From NCBI GenBank assembly GCA_028281405.1, contig JANQKA010000866.1, positions 1 through 33,246 on the forward strand: 33,246 nt of DNA, in the 5' to 3' direction. The translations under genes were made by a program, and so were the position numbers. The DNA comes from Hasllibacter sp. (GTDB taxonomy: Bacteria > Pseudomonadota > Alphaproteobacteria > Rhodobacterales > Rhodobacteraceae). The stretch's first letter is position 1; each line of letters starts with the position of its first letter. The notes below the pieces were generated by a model. The model did not search any database. It saw only the letters and a list, made by a program, of their open reading frames with translations, and had not been told where the DNA came from. This document shows, piece by piece, positions 1 through 9,118 of the stretch.

Positions 1-377
1 GTGAAGTGGGTCTCGGGCAGGCAGGCCGCCTCCTTGAGTCCCATGCCGTCCGGAATCGGCAACGCGTGGTCCGCGCGCGTCTCGGCGTATTCGGCGTAGC
101 CGCCGCCCGGCAGCAACGCGCAGACACGGTCGCCAATCTTCCACCGCGACACGTCCGCTCCGACGGCGGCCACGGTCCCAGCGGCCTCCAACCCCGGAAG
201 ATCCGAAGCGTCCGGCGGCGGCGCGTAGTTTCCCGCGCGCTGAAGCACGTCGGGGCGATTTACCCCGGCGTAGGCCACTTCGATGACGATCCGCCCCGGT
301 CCGGGCTCGGGCCGATCCCGCTCGGCGGGCTTCAGCGCCTCCGGGCCGCCGGGCCGGGCGATCTCGACGACCCGCAT
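1..377 (-). CDS. NAD(P)H quinone oxidoreductase / zinc-type alcohol dehydrogenase superfamily, N-terminal part (runs off window)
   Basis: Reverse-strand translation [97 protein letters not shown] matches the MDR/PIG3-like quinone reductase N-terminus. Its start overlaps the upstream COQ9 stop. Confidence 0.85.
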   Translation of the reverse strand, partial: MRVVEIARPGGPEALKPAERDRPEPGPGRIVIEVAYAGVNRPDVLQRAGNYAPPPDASDLPGLEAAGTVAAVGADVSRWKIGDRVCALLPGGGYAEYAETRADHALPIPDGMGLKEAACLPETHF

Positions 378-1072
378 CAACCTTGGCGTCCGAGGGATCC
401 CGGCATTCCCGCGAACCGGTTCCGCCCCGGCCGCTTGATCCGCCGCGCCAACCTGTCCGTCAGGGCGAGGAGCGGCTGGACCGCCGGATTGGAACGCGCG
501 GCGGCCTTGAATTTCTCAAACCGCATGACGTCGTCGATGCGGCGGTCGATGAAGGCCATGGTGTCGGCGTGTCCGGGGCTGCCGTCCCCCAGCCAATAAA
601 GCGCCGCCGACGAATAAACGACCGACAGGGTCGCGCGCTTCGTGTACCAGTTTATGTCCTCGGACGTGTCTCCCAAGGTCCGCCAGATCAGATCCGCCGT
701 CCCCCACATCGCGGCGAGTCCGTCGGCGGCGTGCCGCGGCAGGGCGAAAAGCGCCGCCGCCCGGCGGACCGCCTCCTTGTGGCCCTCCACCTCCCCGAGC
801 CTGATCCGGATCGCGAGGGCCACCTTTTCCCCGTGGCGCATCGCGCCCATGTCGGCGTCGCCCAACGCCTCCGCCATGCGCCGGTCGGCGCGCCTGTGAA
901 ACGCCAGGGCGACATCGACCGCCCCGCGGGGGAACAGCCCGCGGGCGACCACCGGGTCGACGCCCGAATCGGCCGACGCGCCGAGGAACGTCTTCTCCGT
1001 CCAACCGTCGAAGGCCACGTGCGGCAGGGCCGCGTCGATGATTCCGTCGACAGGATCCACGGTCTCCGCCAT
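377..1072 (-). CDS. COQ9 family protein (ubiquinone biosynthesis accessory protein)
   Basis: [66 protein letters not shown]... with C-terminal [48 protein letters not shown] is typical COQ9. The internal Met at 1072 was chosen over the longer ORF. Confidence 0.88.
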   Translation of the reverse strand: MAETVDPVDGIIDAALPHVAFDGWTEKTFLGASADSGVDPVVARGLFPRGAVDVALAFHRRADRRMAEALGDADMGAMRHGEKVALAIRIRLGEVEGHKEAVRRAAALFALPRHAADGLAAMWGTADLIWRTLGDTSEDINWYTKRATLSVVYSSAALYWLGDGSPGHADTMAFIDRRIDDVMRFEKFKAAARSNPAVQPLLALTDRLARRIKRPGRNRFAGMPGSLGRQG

Positions 1073-1175
1073 CGGCTTTTTTCTCCCGTTTCGTGGTGGA
1101 CAGGCCGTCCCGTCTCCGTTATGGTCCGGAGTTCGCAAGAAATTCAACTCCAGCCAAGAAAGGCGGATGCACCAT

Positions 1176-1382
1176 ATGCAGGTGAGTGTTGGCGACAACA
1201 ACGTCGATCAGGCGCTGCGCGCCCTGAAAAAGAAACTCCAGCGCGAAGGCGTGTTCCGGGAGATGAAACTCCGGCAGCACTACGAAAAGCCCTCCGAGAG
1301 GAAGGCGCGCGAAAAGGCCGAGGCGATCCGCCGGGCCCGGAAGTTGGCCCGGAAGAAGGCTCAACGCGAAGGCATGCTCTGA
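1176..1382 (+). CDS. rpsU: 30S ribosomal protein S21
   Basis: [68 protein letters not shown]; purine-rich SD-like region upstream. Confidence 0.96.
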   Translation: MQVSVGDNNVDQALRALKKKLQREGVFREMKLRQHYEKPSERKAREKAEAIRRARKLARKKAQREGML

Positions 1383-1401
1383 TTCGGCGGTCATCGCCGA
1401 A
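1383..1401 (+). terminator. hairpin immediately after rpsU (possible terminator, no T-tract)
   Basis: TTCGGCG-gtcat-CGCCGAA, perfect 7-bp stem directly after the rpsU stop; no following U-run. Confidence 0.4.
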
Positions 1402-1715
1402 CCATTGACGACCACCGCGGGCGCGGGCGCCGGGCTTTCCGCCGACCGACCCGCCCCCCCGGTCTCCACCGGGATCCGGGATTGGTGGCCGGCGTCGATC
1501 CGAACCACGCGATCCGTCCCGGCCCCGCGCGGTCGCCGGGTGTGGTATCGCGATCAAACCGTGTCCCCGGCCCGCGCGCGGGGGTCGGTTCGTCCGGTCG
1601 CATCGTGGCCGCGGGACGCCCGCCCCGGCTCGGATCGAAATCACCGGCATGGGCGATGGCGTTTTCGGAACGCGATGCCGCGCGGGCGCCTTTCCACCCG
1701 GGACGGCGTCCGCTT

Positions 1716-2105
1716 CGATGCGGCCTTCGACCGGGAATCCCTCCCGCCGTATCCCACGCGGTCATGGTTGCCGACGCGTTCACGCCGCCGAAAGTGATTC
1801 GCGGCATCCCGCGCGCGCGGCGAGCGGTGTCGGCTCCGCCGGTTCCGTTTCCATTCCGACCGGCATCCCCCGCGCCCGTTGAGCGGGCCCGGGGTGATTC
1901 GCGATTCGCGGGGGGTGATTCGCGCGGCATCCCGCGCACGCGTCGAGCCGGTTCAACTCCGACGGTTCCTCGACAGTGGCGTCCGGCATCCCCCGCGCCC
2001 GCGCGAGCGGACCGGCCGCCTCCACGGAAGCGGTACCCCGTCGTCGGGGACGGCGGTTTCAAAGCCCGCGCGCTCCGTTCCCGCGGGATGGAAGACCATG
2101 ATCCG
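1716..2105 (-). pseudogene. decayed tandem copies of the 3' end of the downstream-encoded GMC oxidoreductase
   Basis: 1718-1810 parallels 2132-2220, e.g. CGCGTTCACGCCGCCGAAAGTGATTCGCGGCATC versus CGCGTTCGTGTTGCCGGAAGTGATTCGCGGCATC (29/34). 1985-2100 parallels 2217-2335 (...CCGTTCCCGCGGGATGGAAGACC versus CCGTTCCAACGGGATGAAAGATC). Peptide echoes GMPRITFGGVNASATM / MPRITSGNTNAPTIM and FHPAGTERAGFETAVPDDG / FHPVGTVRMGADAAAPLDG. Confidence 0.75.
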
Positions 2106-2127
2106 GGTCTCCGGCCCGCGCGGTTTC

Positions 2128-3717
2128 CTACGGCGGGCTTCGGTCGAGAATCATGTCGGAAGCCTTCTCCGCGATCATGATGGTCGGCGCGTTCGTGTTG
2201 CCGGAAGTGATTCGCGGCATCGCGGACGCGTCCACGACGCGCAGGTTGCCCACCGCCCTCATGCGCAACTCCCCGTCCAACGGGGCGGCGGCGTCCGCGC
2301 CCATTCGTACCGTTCCAACGGGATGAAAGATCGTCGCCCCTATCCGTCCGGCGGCCTCCTCCAACTCCTCCCGGTCCTCGATCTCCGGCCCCGGAGCGAC
2401 TTCCTCGGGCGCGTATCGGGACAATGGCCTCTCCCCCATGATCCTGCGGGTCAGCCGGATCGCGTCGACGGCCACCCGGCGGTCTCCCGGAGTTGACAGG
2501 TAGTTCGGGCGGATCGACGGAGCGCGCCGGAAATCCCGGCTGGTGATCCGCACGACGCCGCGGCTTTCGGGACGCAGATTGCACACCGACGCGGTAAGCG
2601 CCGGAAAGCGGTGCAGTGGTTCACCGAACGCGTCGAGCGACAGCGGCTGAACATGGTACTCCAGGTCGGGCGTCGCGACGTCCGGGCGCGACTTGGCGAA
2701 GGCTCCCAATTGCGAAGGGGACATCGCCATCGGCCCGGATCTGTTCAGTGCGTATTCCGCCAGAATCCCCGCGCGGCCCCAATACGAATTCGCCAGCGTG
2801 TTCAGGGTTCGCGCGCCGGACAAGCGGTACACGCAGCGCAATTGCAGGTGATCCTGCAGGTTCTTCCCGACCTCCGGCGCGTCCGCCGCGATCCCGACGC
2901 CGATTTCCGCGAGCGCGGCGGCCGGGCCGATGCCGGACAATTGCAAAATCGCGGGCGACCCGATCGCGCCCGCCGACAGCACGACGTCCCCGCCGGCGCG
3001 GGACACATGGCGCCGCCCGTCCCGGTGCCAGACGACCCCAACCGCGCGCCCGCCTTCGATCTCGAGACGCTCAACCCAGGCGCGGGTCTCCACGCGCACC
3101 CTGTCGCGGGCGGGGCGCAGAAACGCCTTCGCCGCGCTCCACCGCACGCCGCGGCGCTGATTCACACGGAAATAGGACACCCCGAAGTTGTCCCCCCTGT
3201 TGAAGTCCCGCGTTTCCGGAATTCCCGCCGCGACCGCCGCGTCGCGCCAATCGTCCAGAACCGACCACCGCAACCGCTGATCCTCCACGCGCAAAGGACC
3301 ACCCGCGCCGTGCATCCCGTCGGGCCCCCGGCTGTCATCCTGGCTGCGCTTGAAGTAGGGCAGCACGTCGTCCCACCCCCAGCCCGTCAGCCCGGACTGT
3401 CGCCAGCCGTCGTAGTCCGCCGACTGGCCGCGGATGTAGATCATCCCGTTGATGGACGAGCATCCGCCAAGAACCTTTCCCCGGGGATAGATCAGCGACC
3501 TCCCGCCTAGGCGTTCCTCGGCCACGGTGCGGTACATCCAATCCGTTCGGGGATTGGAAATGCAGAACAGGTATCCAACCGGAATGTGGAGCCACGGGTT
3601 GTTGTCGCGGCCGCCCGCCTCCAGCAGCAGGATCTTCCGGCCCGCCGCGCTCAGCCTGTTGGCCAGAACGCATCCGGCGCTGCCGGCTCCGACGATTATG
3701 TGGTCGAACTCCGCCAT
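2128..3717 (-). CDS. GMC family FAD-dependent oxidoreductase (choline/alcohol dehydrogenase-like)
   Basis: MAEFDHIIVGAGSAGCVLANRLSAAGRKILLLEAGG (Rossmann GxGxxG), YPRGKVLGGCSSINGMIYIRGQ (GMC signature 1), GAIGSPAILQLSGIGP (signature 2), FHPVGTVRMG...LRVVDASAMPRITSGNTNAPTIMIAEKASDMI. Confidence 0.93.
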   Translation of the reverse strand: MAEFDHIIVGAGSAGCVLANRLSAAGRKILLLEAGGRDNNPWLHIPVGYLFCISNPRTDWMYRTVAEERLGGRSLIYPRGKVLGGCSSINGMIYIRGQSADYDGWRQSGLTGWGWDDVLPYFKRSQDDSRGPDGMHGAGGPLRVEDQRLRWSVLDDWRDAAVAAGIPETRDFNRGDNFGVSYFRVNQRRGVRWSAAKAFLRPARDRVRVETRAWVERLEIEGGRAVGVVWHRDGRRHVSRAGGDVVLSAGAIGSPAILQLSGIGPAAALAEIGVGIAADAPEVGKNLQDHLQLRCVYRLSGARTLNTLANSYWGRAGILAEYALNRSGPMAMSPSQLGAFAKSRPDVATPDLEYHVQPLSLDAFGEPLHRFPALTASVCNLRPESRGVVRITSRDFRRAPSIRPNYLSTPGDRRVAVDAIRLTRRIMGERPLSRYAPEEVAPGPEIEDREELEEAAGRIGATIFHPVGTVRMGADAAAPLDGELRMRAVGNLRVVDASAMPRITSGNTNAPTIMIAEKASDMILDRSPP

Positions 3718-3930
3718 GCGCGGCAGCCTGCCCGCCCTCCCTGCGCCCGGCAAGCCGGGAAGGGCGCCGCGGCCAGGCGCGGAGGGAGCGTCGCGAAAGT
3801 GGAAAGGTCGCGCGGACCGGCCCCGACCCCGGAACGGGCGCGCCCCCGGTTGGCGGGGCTGCCGCGTCCTTGGATCATTCGCTGGAGGGAGCCGCCGCGT
3901 GCGGGAGCGAATCCGCCCAATCCGCGACCG
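3718..3930 (-). pseudogene. decayed copy of the GMC oxidoreductase 5' end plus its upstream sequence
   Basis: Offset about 180 bp: GGCGGGGCTGCCGCGTCCTTGGATCATTCGCTGGAGGGAGCCGCC (~3853) versus GGCGCTGCCGGCTCCGACGATTATGTGGTCGAACTCCGCC (~3676). Continues as CCGCCGCGTGCGGGAGCGAATCCGCCCAATCCGCG versus CCGCCATGCGCGGCAGCCTGCCCGCCCTCCCTGCG (23/35 ungapped). Confidence 0.6.
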
Positions 3931-4183
3931 CGCCATCATCCGCACGCCGTCCGCGGCCTTGCCGGCTTTCCGCGGTCCTTCGACGGGCCGAGGGCGCGGC
4001 CGTCCGCGCTCCACCCTCTCCCGCGGTCGGGGCATCCCGGGTTCCCCCCGCCGGAACGGGCCACCGTGCGGTTCCGGCTTTGGCGTGAACGCATCGCCGG
4101 TTGGCGGAGTGACGGCGCGCGCCGATGGTCCGCTCCGGGCGGGCCGCTGTCTCCCGGGTCGAATTCCGTCGAAGGCGCCGCCC
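3931..4183 (-). pseudogene. decayed copy of the pheT 3' end
   Basis: CCGCGGCCTTGCCGGCTTTCCGCGGTCCTTCGACGGGCC (~3951) versus pheT tail CCGTGGATTTGCCGACTTTTTCCACGATCTTCCGGCAGACGGCC (~4203). Peptide PRKAGKAADGV versus VEKVGKSTGGV at the PheT C-terminus. Confidence 0.6.
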
Positions 4184-6601
4184 CTACCCCCGCAACACTC
4201 CTCCCGTGGATTTGCCGACTTTTTCCACGATCTTCCGGCAGACGGCCTCGATGTCCTTCTCGGTCAGCGTCCTGTCGCGCGGTTGAAGCCTCACGGTGAG
4301 GGCGATGGATTTCCTGCCCCCGCCCATCTGCTTCTCCGCCGCCTCCCCGGCGAATTCGTCGAACACCCGCGCTTCGCCGATCATCGCCTTGTCCGCTCCC
4401 AGCGCGGCGTTCACCAGCGCCGCCGCCTCAACGCCCGCGTCGACGACGAAGGCGAAGTCCCGCTCCACCGCCTGCAGATCGGAAATTTCGAGGGCCGCGC
4501 GCGTGGACGTTTCGCTCTTGGGCCGCGGCACGGCTTCCGGCCAAACCACGAATCCTACGGCGGGGCCCTTCACATCCAATTCCGCGAGGATCTTCGGGTG
4601 AACCTCGCCGAATTCCGCCAAGGCGTTCTTGGGGCCGAGGCAGACGCGGCCCGAACGACCGGGGTGCCACCATTCCGCCGCGCCGCGCAAAACCTGAGTC
4701 CGCGCCGGAGCTCCGACCGCCGACAGAACCGCTTCGCAGTCCCGTTTGGCGTCGAACACATCGACGTCGCGCCGCGCTCCATGCGGCAGGCGCGGCTCGT
4801 TCCGCCCGACGAGGACGCCCGCCGCCGAAAGACGCTGCTCGCCCGGTTCGGCGCCGTCGAACACCCATCCCGTTTCGAACAGCGCGAGATCGGAGAAACC
4901 CCGCGATTGATTGCGCGCCGCCGCCTGGAGAAGGCCGGGCAGAAGCGACGGGCGCATGTGGCTCATCTCCGACGAAATCGGGTTTTCCAACCGCATGGCT
5001 TCGGGATCGGCGCCGAAGAGACCCGCCGCCTTTTCGTCGATGAAACTGTAGGTGACGCATTCGTTGTAGCCCAGCGCGGCGCAGGATCGGCGCGCCGCGA
5101 TTTCGCGTTTCCTTTCGGGCGTCAGAACCGGCGCGGGCACGCCCGGCGGCCGGGGCAGCGGCCGCGGCTCGAGTTTGGTGAGCGACGCGACGCGCGCCAC
5201 CTCCTCCACGAGGTCCGCCTCGCCGTGAATGTCCGGACGCCAGGGCGGAACCTTCGCCATGTCGCCATCCAATTCGAAACCGAGGGCCTCGAGGGTCGCC
5301 CGCTGCTCGGCCTCTGGGATCCGCATGCCGACAATTTCCCCGACGCGCGCCGCGTCGAACCGGTGCGAGCGCGAATCGTCCGGCACCGCTCCGGCGACCA
5401 CCATCTCCGATATTTCGCCGCCGCAGAGATCCACGATCATCGCGCAGGCGAGGTCGAGGCCCTCCATCGTGAACGAGGGATCGATTCCGCGCTCGTTTCG
5501 GTAGCGCGCGTCGGAATTGATCCTCAGTTCGCGGCCCGTCTCGGCGATCCGGTCCTTGTCCCAGTACGCGCTCTCGACGAAAACGTTGACCGTTTCCGGC
5601 GAGCAGCCCGATTCCAGGCCTCCCATGATTCCGCCGATGCTCTCGACGCCCCCGTCGTCGGCGATGACCATCATGCCCGGCTTCAGGACGTGGGTATTCT
5701 CGTCAAGCGCAAGCACAGTCTCGCCCTCCTTGGCGGAGCGAACCGCGATGCCTCCCGAAATCCTGTCCGCGTCGAACACGTGAAGCGGCCGGTTGCGGTC
5801 GTATGTGAAATAATTGGTGACATCGACGAGGGCCGAAATCGGGCGAAGTCCGATGGCCTCGAGACGCCGCCGCAGCCAATCCGGCGACGGCCGGTTCGAA
5901 ACGCCGCGCACGAGGCGGCCGGCGAACAGCGGGCATCCGTCCTTCAAATCGTCCGAAATCGTCACGGACACCGGGCAGGGGAAATCCCCGGCGATCCGAG
6001 GGGCCGGGGGAGCTGGCTTCAGGACGCCCAGACCACGGGCGGCGAGATCGCGGGCGATTCCGCGGACGCCCAGGGCGTCGGGCCTGTTGGGGGTGATCGC
6101 GATCTCGATCACCGGATCGTTCATGTCGGCGTAATCCACGTAGCGCGCGCCGAGCGGCGCGTCCTCGGGCAATTCGATGATGCCGTCGTGTTCGTCCGAC
6201 AGCATCAGTTCGCGCTCTGAACAGAGCATGCCGTTCGATTCGACCCCGCGGATCACTCCGGGCTTCAGGTCGACCCCCGTCCCCGGCACGTGCGTGCCCG
6301 GCGGAGCGAACACGCCGACCAAGCCGGTGCGGGCGTTGGGCGCCCCGCAAACGACGCTCACCTCCTCGGAACGGCCGCCCGGTCCATCGGGGAAGGTCTC
6401 CACGCGGCACAGCCGCAGGCGGTCGGCGTTGGGGTGCGGGACCGCCTCGATGACGCGGGCGATGCGGAAGGCGCCGAGCTTCTCGGCGGGATCCTCGACC
6501 CCCTCGACCTCGAGACCCAGATCGGTCAACGTTTCGGTGATTTCGGCGAGGCCGGCCCCGGTTTCGAGATGATCGGCAAGCCAACTCAGCGTGAATTTCA
6601 T
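4184..6601 (-). CDS. pheT: phenylalanine--tRNA ligase subunit beta
   Basis: MKFTLSWLADHLETGAGLAEITETLTDLGLEVEGVEDPAEKLGAFRIARVIEAVPHPNADRLRLCRVE... EMAP-like tRNA-binding, B3/B4, B5 and FDX-ACB domains recognisable (LTVRLQPRDRTLTEKDIEAVCRKIVEKV). Confidence 0.97.
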   Translation of the reverse strand: MKFTLSWLADHLETGAGLAEITETLTDLGLEVEGVEDPAEKLGAFRIARVIEAVPHPNADRLRLCRVETFPDGPGGRSEEVSVVCGAPNARTGLVGVFAPPGTHVPGTGVDLKPGVIRGVESNGMLCSERELMLSDEHDGIIELPEDAPLGARYVDYADMNDPVIEIAITPNRPDALGVRGIARDLAARGLGVLKPAPPAPRIAGDFPCPVSVTISDDLKDGCPLFAGRLVRGVSNRPSPDWLRRRLEAIGLRPISALVDVTNYFTYDRNRPLHVFDADRISGGIAVRSAKEGETVLALDENTHVLKPGMMVIADDGGVESIGGIMGGLESGCSPETVNVFVESAYWDKDRIAETGRELRINSDARYRNERGIDPSFTMEGLDLACAMIVDLCGGEISEMVVAGAVPDDSRSHRFDAARVGEIVGMRIPEAEQRATLEALGFELDGDMAKVPPWRPDIHGEADLVEEVARVASLTKLEPRPLPRPPGVPAPVLTPERKREIAARRSCAALGYNECVTYSFIDEKAAGLFGADPEAMRLENPISSEMSHMRPSLLPGLLQAAARNQSRGFSDLALFETGWVFDGAEPGEQRLSAAGVLVGRNEPRLPHGARRDVDVFDAKRDCEAVLSAVGAPARTQVLRGAAEWWHPGRSGRVCLGPKNALAEFGEVHPKILAELDVKGPAVGFVVWPEAVPRPKSETSTRAALEISDLQAVERDFAFVVDAGVEAAALVNAALGADKAMIGEARVFDEFAGEAAEKQMGGGRKSIALTVRLQPRDRTLTEKDIEAVCRKIVEKVGKSTGGVLRG

Positions 6602-6732
6602 CGCACCACTCTTGTCTAGGCCGCACGCCCCTTACCGGAATCGGGCGGGGTGCGGAAGGCCGCGCCCGGCCCGGCGGGGGCGGCGAATTGGAGGAAAACG
6701 CGCCGGGACGCTTGGGTTTCCGCGGGGCCGCT

Positions 6733-6760
6733 CCGGTTCAGCCGGCCCGGTTCAGCCGGC
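6733..6760. repeat. perfect 14-bp tandem duplication spanning the pheS stop codon
   Basis: CCGGTTCAGCCGGC (6733-6746) immediately repeated as CCGGTTCAGCCGGC (6747-6760). The tca at 6752-6754 is the pheS TGA stop. Confidence 0.9.
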
Positions 6761-7813
6761 GTGGACCGTCGGACGGTCGAGCGGCGAAAAACCGTAATGG
6801 CGCAGCCAGCGCAGGTCGGAATCGAAAAACGCCCGAAGGTCCGGAATGCCGTACTTGAGCATCGCGATCCGGTCGATTCCCATGCCGAAGGCGAAGCCAC
6901 GCCATTCCGCCGGATCGACACCGGCCGCCCGAAGCACCTTGGGGTGAACCATCCCCGAACCGAGCACCTCAAGCCAATCGTCGCCCTCGCCGACCCTGAC
7001 CTGCCCTCCGTCCCAGGAGCACTGGATGTCCACCTCGGCCGAGGGTTCCGTGAACGGGAAGTGCGAAGCGCGAAAGCGCGTCTCCACCCTGGTGCCGAAG
7101 AACGCGGAGAAAAACTCCTCCAGCGTCCACTTGAGATTCGCCATGTCGATGTCGCGGTCGACGGCGAGGCCCTCGACCTGATGGAACATCGGCGTGTGGG
7201 TCTGGTCGTAGTCGGCCCGGTAAACCCGTCCCGGCGCGATGACGCGGATCGGAGCCCCCTGGGCTTCCATGGAGCGTATCTGCACGGGCGAGGTGTGCGT
7301 GCGCAGCACGTGCGGCGGACGGTTGTCGCCTTCGCGGCGGGACATGTAGAACGTGTCCATCTCGGCCCGGGCCGGGTGGTTGGCCGGCATGTTGAGCGCG
7401 TCGAAATTGTAGAAGTCGGTTTCGATCTGCGGGCCTTCGGCGACGGCGAATCCCATGTCGGCGAAAATCGCGGTCACCTCCTCGGTGACCTGGCTGACCG
7501 GATGGATCGACCCCTCGCGGCGGGCGCGGGGCGGGAGGGTGACGTCGAGCCACTCGTCCCGCAGCCTGTTCTCCAGCGCGGCGTCGGCGAGGCCGGCCTT
7601 TCGCGAGGCGAACGCCGAATTGATCTCGTCCTTGAGCGCGTTGAGCTTGGGCCCGGCGGTTTGGCGCTCTTCGGGAGTCATTCCGCCCAATTCGCGCATT
7701 CGCAGGCTGAGTTCGCCCTTCTTTCCGAGGATTTGGACGCGCAACGCCTCGAGACCGGATTCGTCCCCGGCTTCCGCGATGAGCTTGAGGTATTCTTCGC
7801 GAAGATCATCCAT
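6752..7813 (-). CDS. pheS: phenylalanine--tRNA ligase subunit alpha
   Basis: [64 protein letters not shown]...[72 protein letters not shown]-terminus. Confidence 0.97.
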   Translation of the reverse strand: MDDLREEYLKLIAEAGDESGLEALRVQILGKKGELSLRMRELGGMTPEERQTAGPKLNALKDEINSAFASRKAGLADAALENRLRDEWLDVTLPPRARREGSIHPVSQVTEEVTAIFADMGFAVAEGPQIETDFYNFDALNMPANHPARAEMDTFYMSRREGDNRPPHVLRTHTSPVQIRSMEAQGAPIRVIAPGRVYRADYDQTHTPMFHQVEGLAVDRDIDMANLKWTLEEFFSAFFGTRVETRFRASHFPFTEPSAEVDIQCSWDGGQVRVGEGDDWLEVLGSGMVHPKVLRAAGVDPAEWRGFAFGMGIDRIAMLKYGIPDLRAFFDSDLRWLRHYGFSPLDRPTVHAG

Positions 7814-7835
7814 GACAGGTTCCCGGTTTGACGCG

Positions 7836-7855
7836 GGGGGCCGGATCCGGCCCCC
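7836..7855. promoter_or_regulatory. 20-bp perfect palindrome in the rplT-pheS spacer
   Basis: GGGGGCCGGATCCGGCCCCC is self-complementary; lies 22 bp upstream of the pheS start; no U-tract. Confidence 0.45.
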
Positions 7856-7860
7856 GGAGG

Positions 7861-7978
7861 GGTGGCGGCGGGTCAATGCCCGAAAACGCGGAACGGAGTT
7901 CCGGGCCGCGTCCGTTCCGCCTTCGGTGTACGGGGTGAACGCGCCGCGCGTGGGACGCGCGGCCGTTCCGGCGGGCGG
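7861..7978 (-). pseudogene. decayed copy of the rplT 3' end
   Basis: GGCGGCGGGTCAATGCCCGAAAACGCGG (stop-equivalent tca at 7873) versus GGCGGGCGGTCAGGCCGCCCCGAGCGCGG (rplT stop tca at 7979); offset 106 bp. Confidence 0.45.
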
Positions 7979-8347
7979 TCAGGCCGCCCCGAGCGCGGTC
8001 TTCGCCCGATCCACAATCTCGGCGAAGGATTCCGGCTCGCGCGCGGCGAGATCGGCGAGAACCTTTCGGTCGACCTCGATCCCGGCCTTGACGAGGCCGT
8101 TGATGAACCGTGAATAGGTCAGGTTCGCGTCATGCGAGCGCACGGCGGCGTTGATCCGTTGGATCCACAGGGCGCGGAACTGACGCTTGCGGTTCTTGCG
8201 GTCGCGCGTCGCGTACTGGTTCGCCTTGTCGACGGCCTTGGCCGCGACCGTGAAGGTGTTCTTGCGGCGACCATAGTAGCCCTTCGCGGCCTTTATGGTC
8301 TTCCTGTGACGGGCGTGGGCGACTGTCCCACCTTTGACTCTTGCCAT
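7979..8347 (-). CDS. rplT: 50S ribosomal protein L20
   Basis: [85 protein letters not shown]. Confidence 0.98.
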   Translation of the reverse strand: MARVKGGTVAHARHRKTIKAAKGYYGRRKNTFTVAAKAVDKANQYATRDRKNRKRQFRALWIQRINAAVRSHDANLTYSRFINGLVKAGIEVDRKVLADLAAREPESFAEIVDRAKTALGAA

Positions 8348-8359
8348 GGCGCGTCCTCC

Positions 8360-8560
8360 TCACCGGTCGTAGGGCATGTATTTCTTGACGATCTTCGCGT
8401 CGGGAGCGGAGAGCGTCGCGGTGCCGCGGGCGTCGCGGATGAAAGCGTTGCTTCGCTTGATCATTCCGTGGCGCTTGCCGGCCTGGGCGGATTTGACCTT
8501 CCCGGTGGCCGTCATCTTGAAGCGCTTTTTCGCGCTCGACTTGGTCTTCATCTTGGGCAT
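8360..8560 (-). CDS. rpmI: 50S ribosomal protein L35
   Basis: [74 protein letters not shown] upstream. Confidence 0.97.
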   Translation of the reverse strand: MPKMKTKSSAKKRFKMTATGKVKSAQAGKRHGMIKRSNAFIRDARGTATLSAPDAKIVKKYMPYDR

Positions 8561-8689
8561 TTCGTTCTCCTCGTTGTGCGCGGGCAGGCATGCCTCAATG
8601 GCCCGTTCCGCGCGCCGCGGCGGCGTATAACGATGGCCGCCGGCATCCGCAAGCCCGCGGCGCGCGATCTCCGGCGGGAATTCGGGCGG

Positions 8690-9060
8690 CCGCGCCGCGT
8701 TGACGGCGCGGACCAAGCCGGTCGAATCAATCCGGCCGCCACCGTCATTCCGAATCGCGACCGTGAAGCCACTTCCCGCCGAGACGACGCGCGGGTTGTT
8801 GGCCCCGCCGGGCGGGTTCGGGGAACGCCCGCGGTGACGACGGTCCGATCATTCTCTTCGGCGGATTCCCGCGGCGCGGCCCCGCGCGGTGGAATCTCCG
8901 CCGCCACGAATCGCTTCGTCCCGACCATCGACGGCCCGGGGAGACACGGTCGGGCCTCCGCCGACGCGCGGAATCCTTCGCCTCATCGGCCAACGATGGA
9001 CACCAGGGCGGCCATGTCCTCCGGACTCCCCGGTTTCCCCGGCGCGCGTCCACGGCGATG
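8690..9060 (-). pseudogene. decayed tandem copy (period about 374 bp) of the pyruvate kinase 3' end including its stop codon
   Basis: CCCGCGGTGACGACGGTCCGATCATTCTCTTCGGCGGAT versus pyk CCCGCGGTGACGACGATCTGATCGTCCTCTTCGGCGAAT (34/39). CGAATCAATCCGGCCGCCACCGTCATTCCG versus CGAATCACCCCGGCGGAAACCGTCACTCCG across the stop. Peptide [36 protein letters not shown] versus LTGETSRFKEAVISAVRTATLSGFAEEDDQIVVTAGVP. Confidence 0.85.
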
Positions 9061-9118
9061 AATTCGGCGGTCTTCTCCGGGAGCGGCCCGTCCGGACGAA
9101 TCACCCCGGCGGAAACCG

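Noticed and set aside
6-599. 197-aa plus-strand ORF
   Set aside because: Antisense to the quinone oxidoreductase and COQ9 genes, which have recognisable proteins.
1383-1715. Echo of the rpsU 3' end
   Set aside because: I looked for a copy of the rpsU tail in this stretch and found only weak, unconvincing similarity; its origin is left unexplained.
3527-6220. 897-aa plus-strand ORF
   Set aside because: Antisense to pheT and the GMC gene; arginine-rich shadow ORF.
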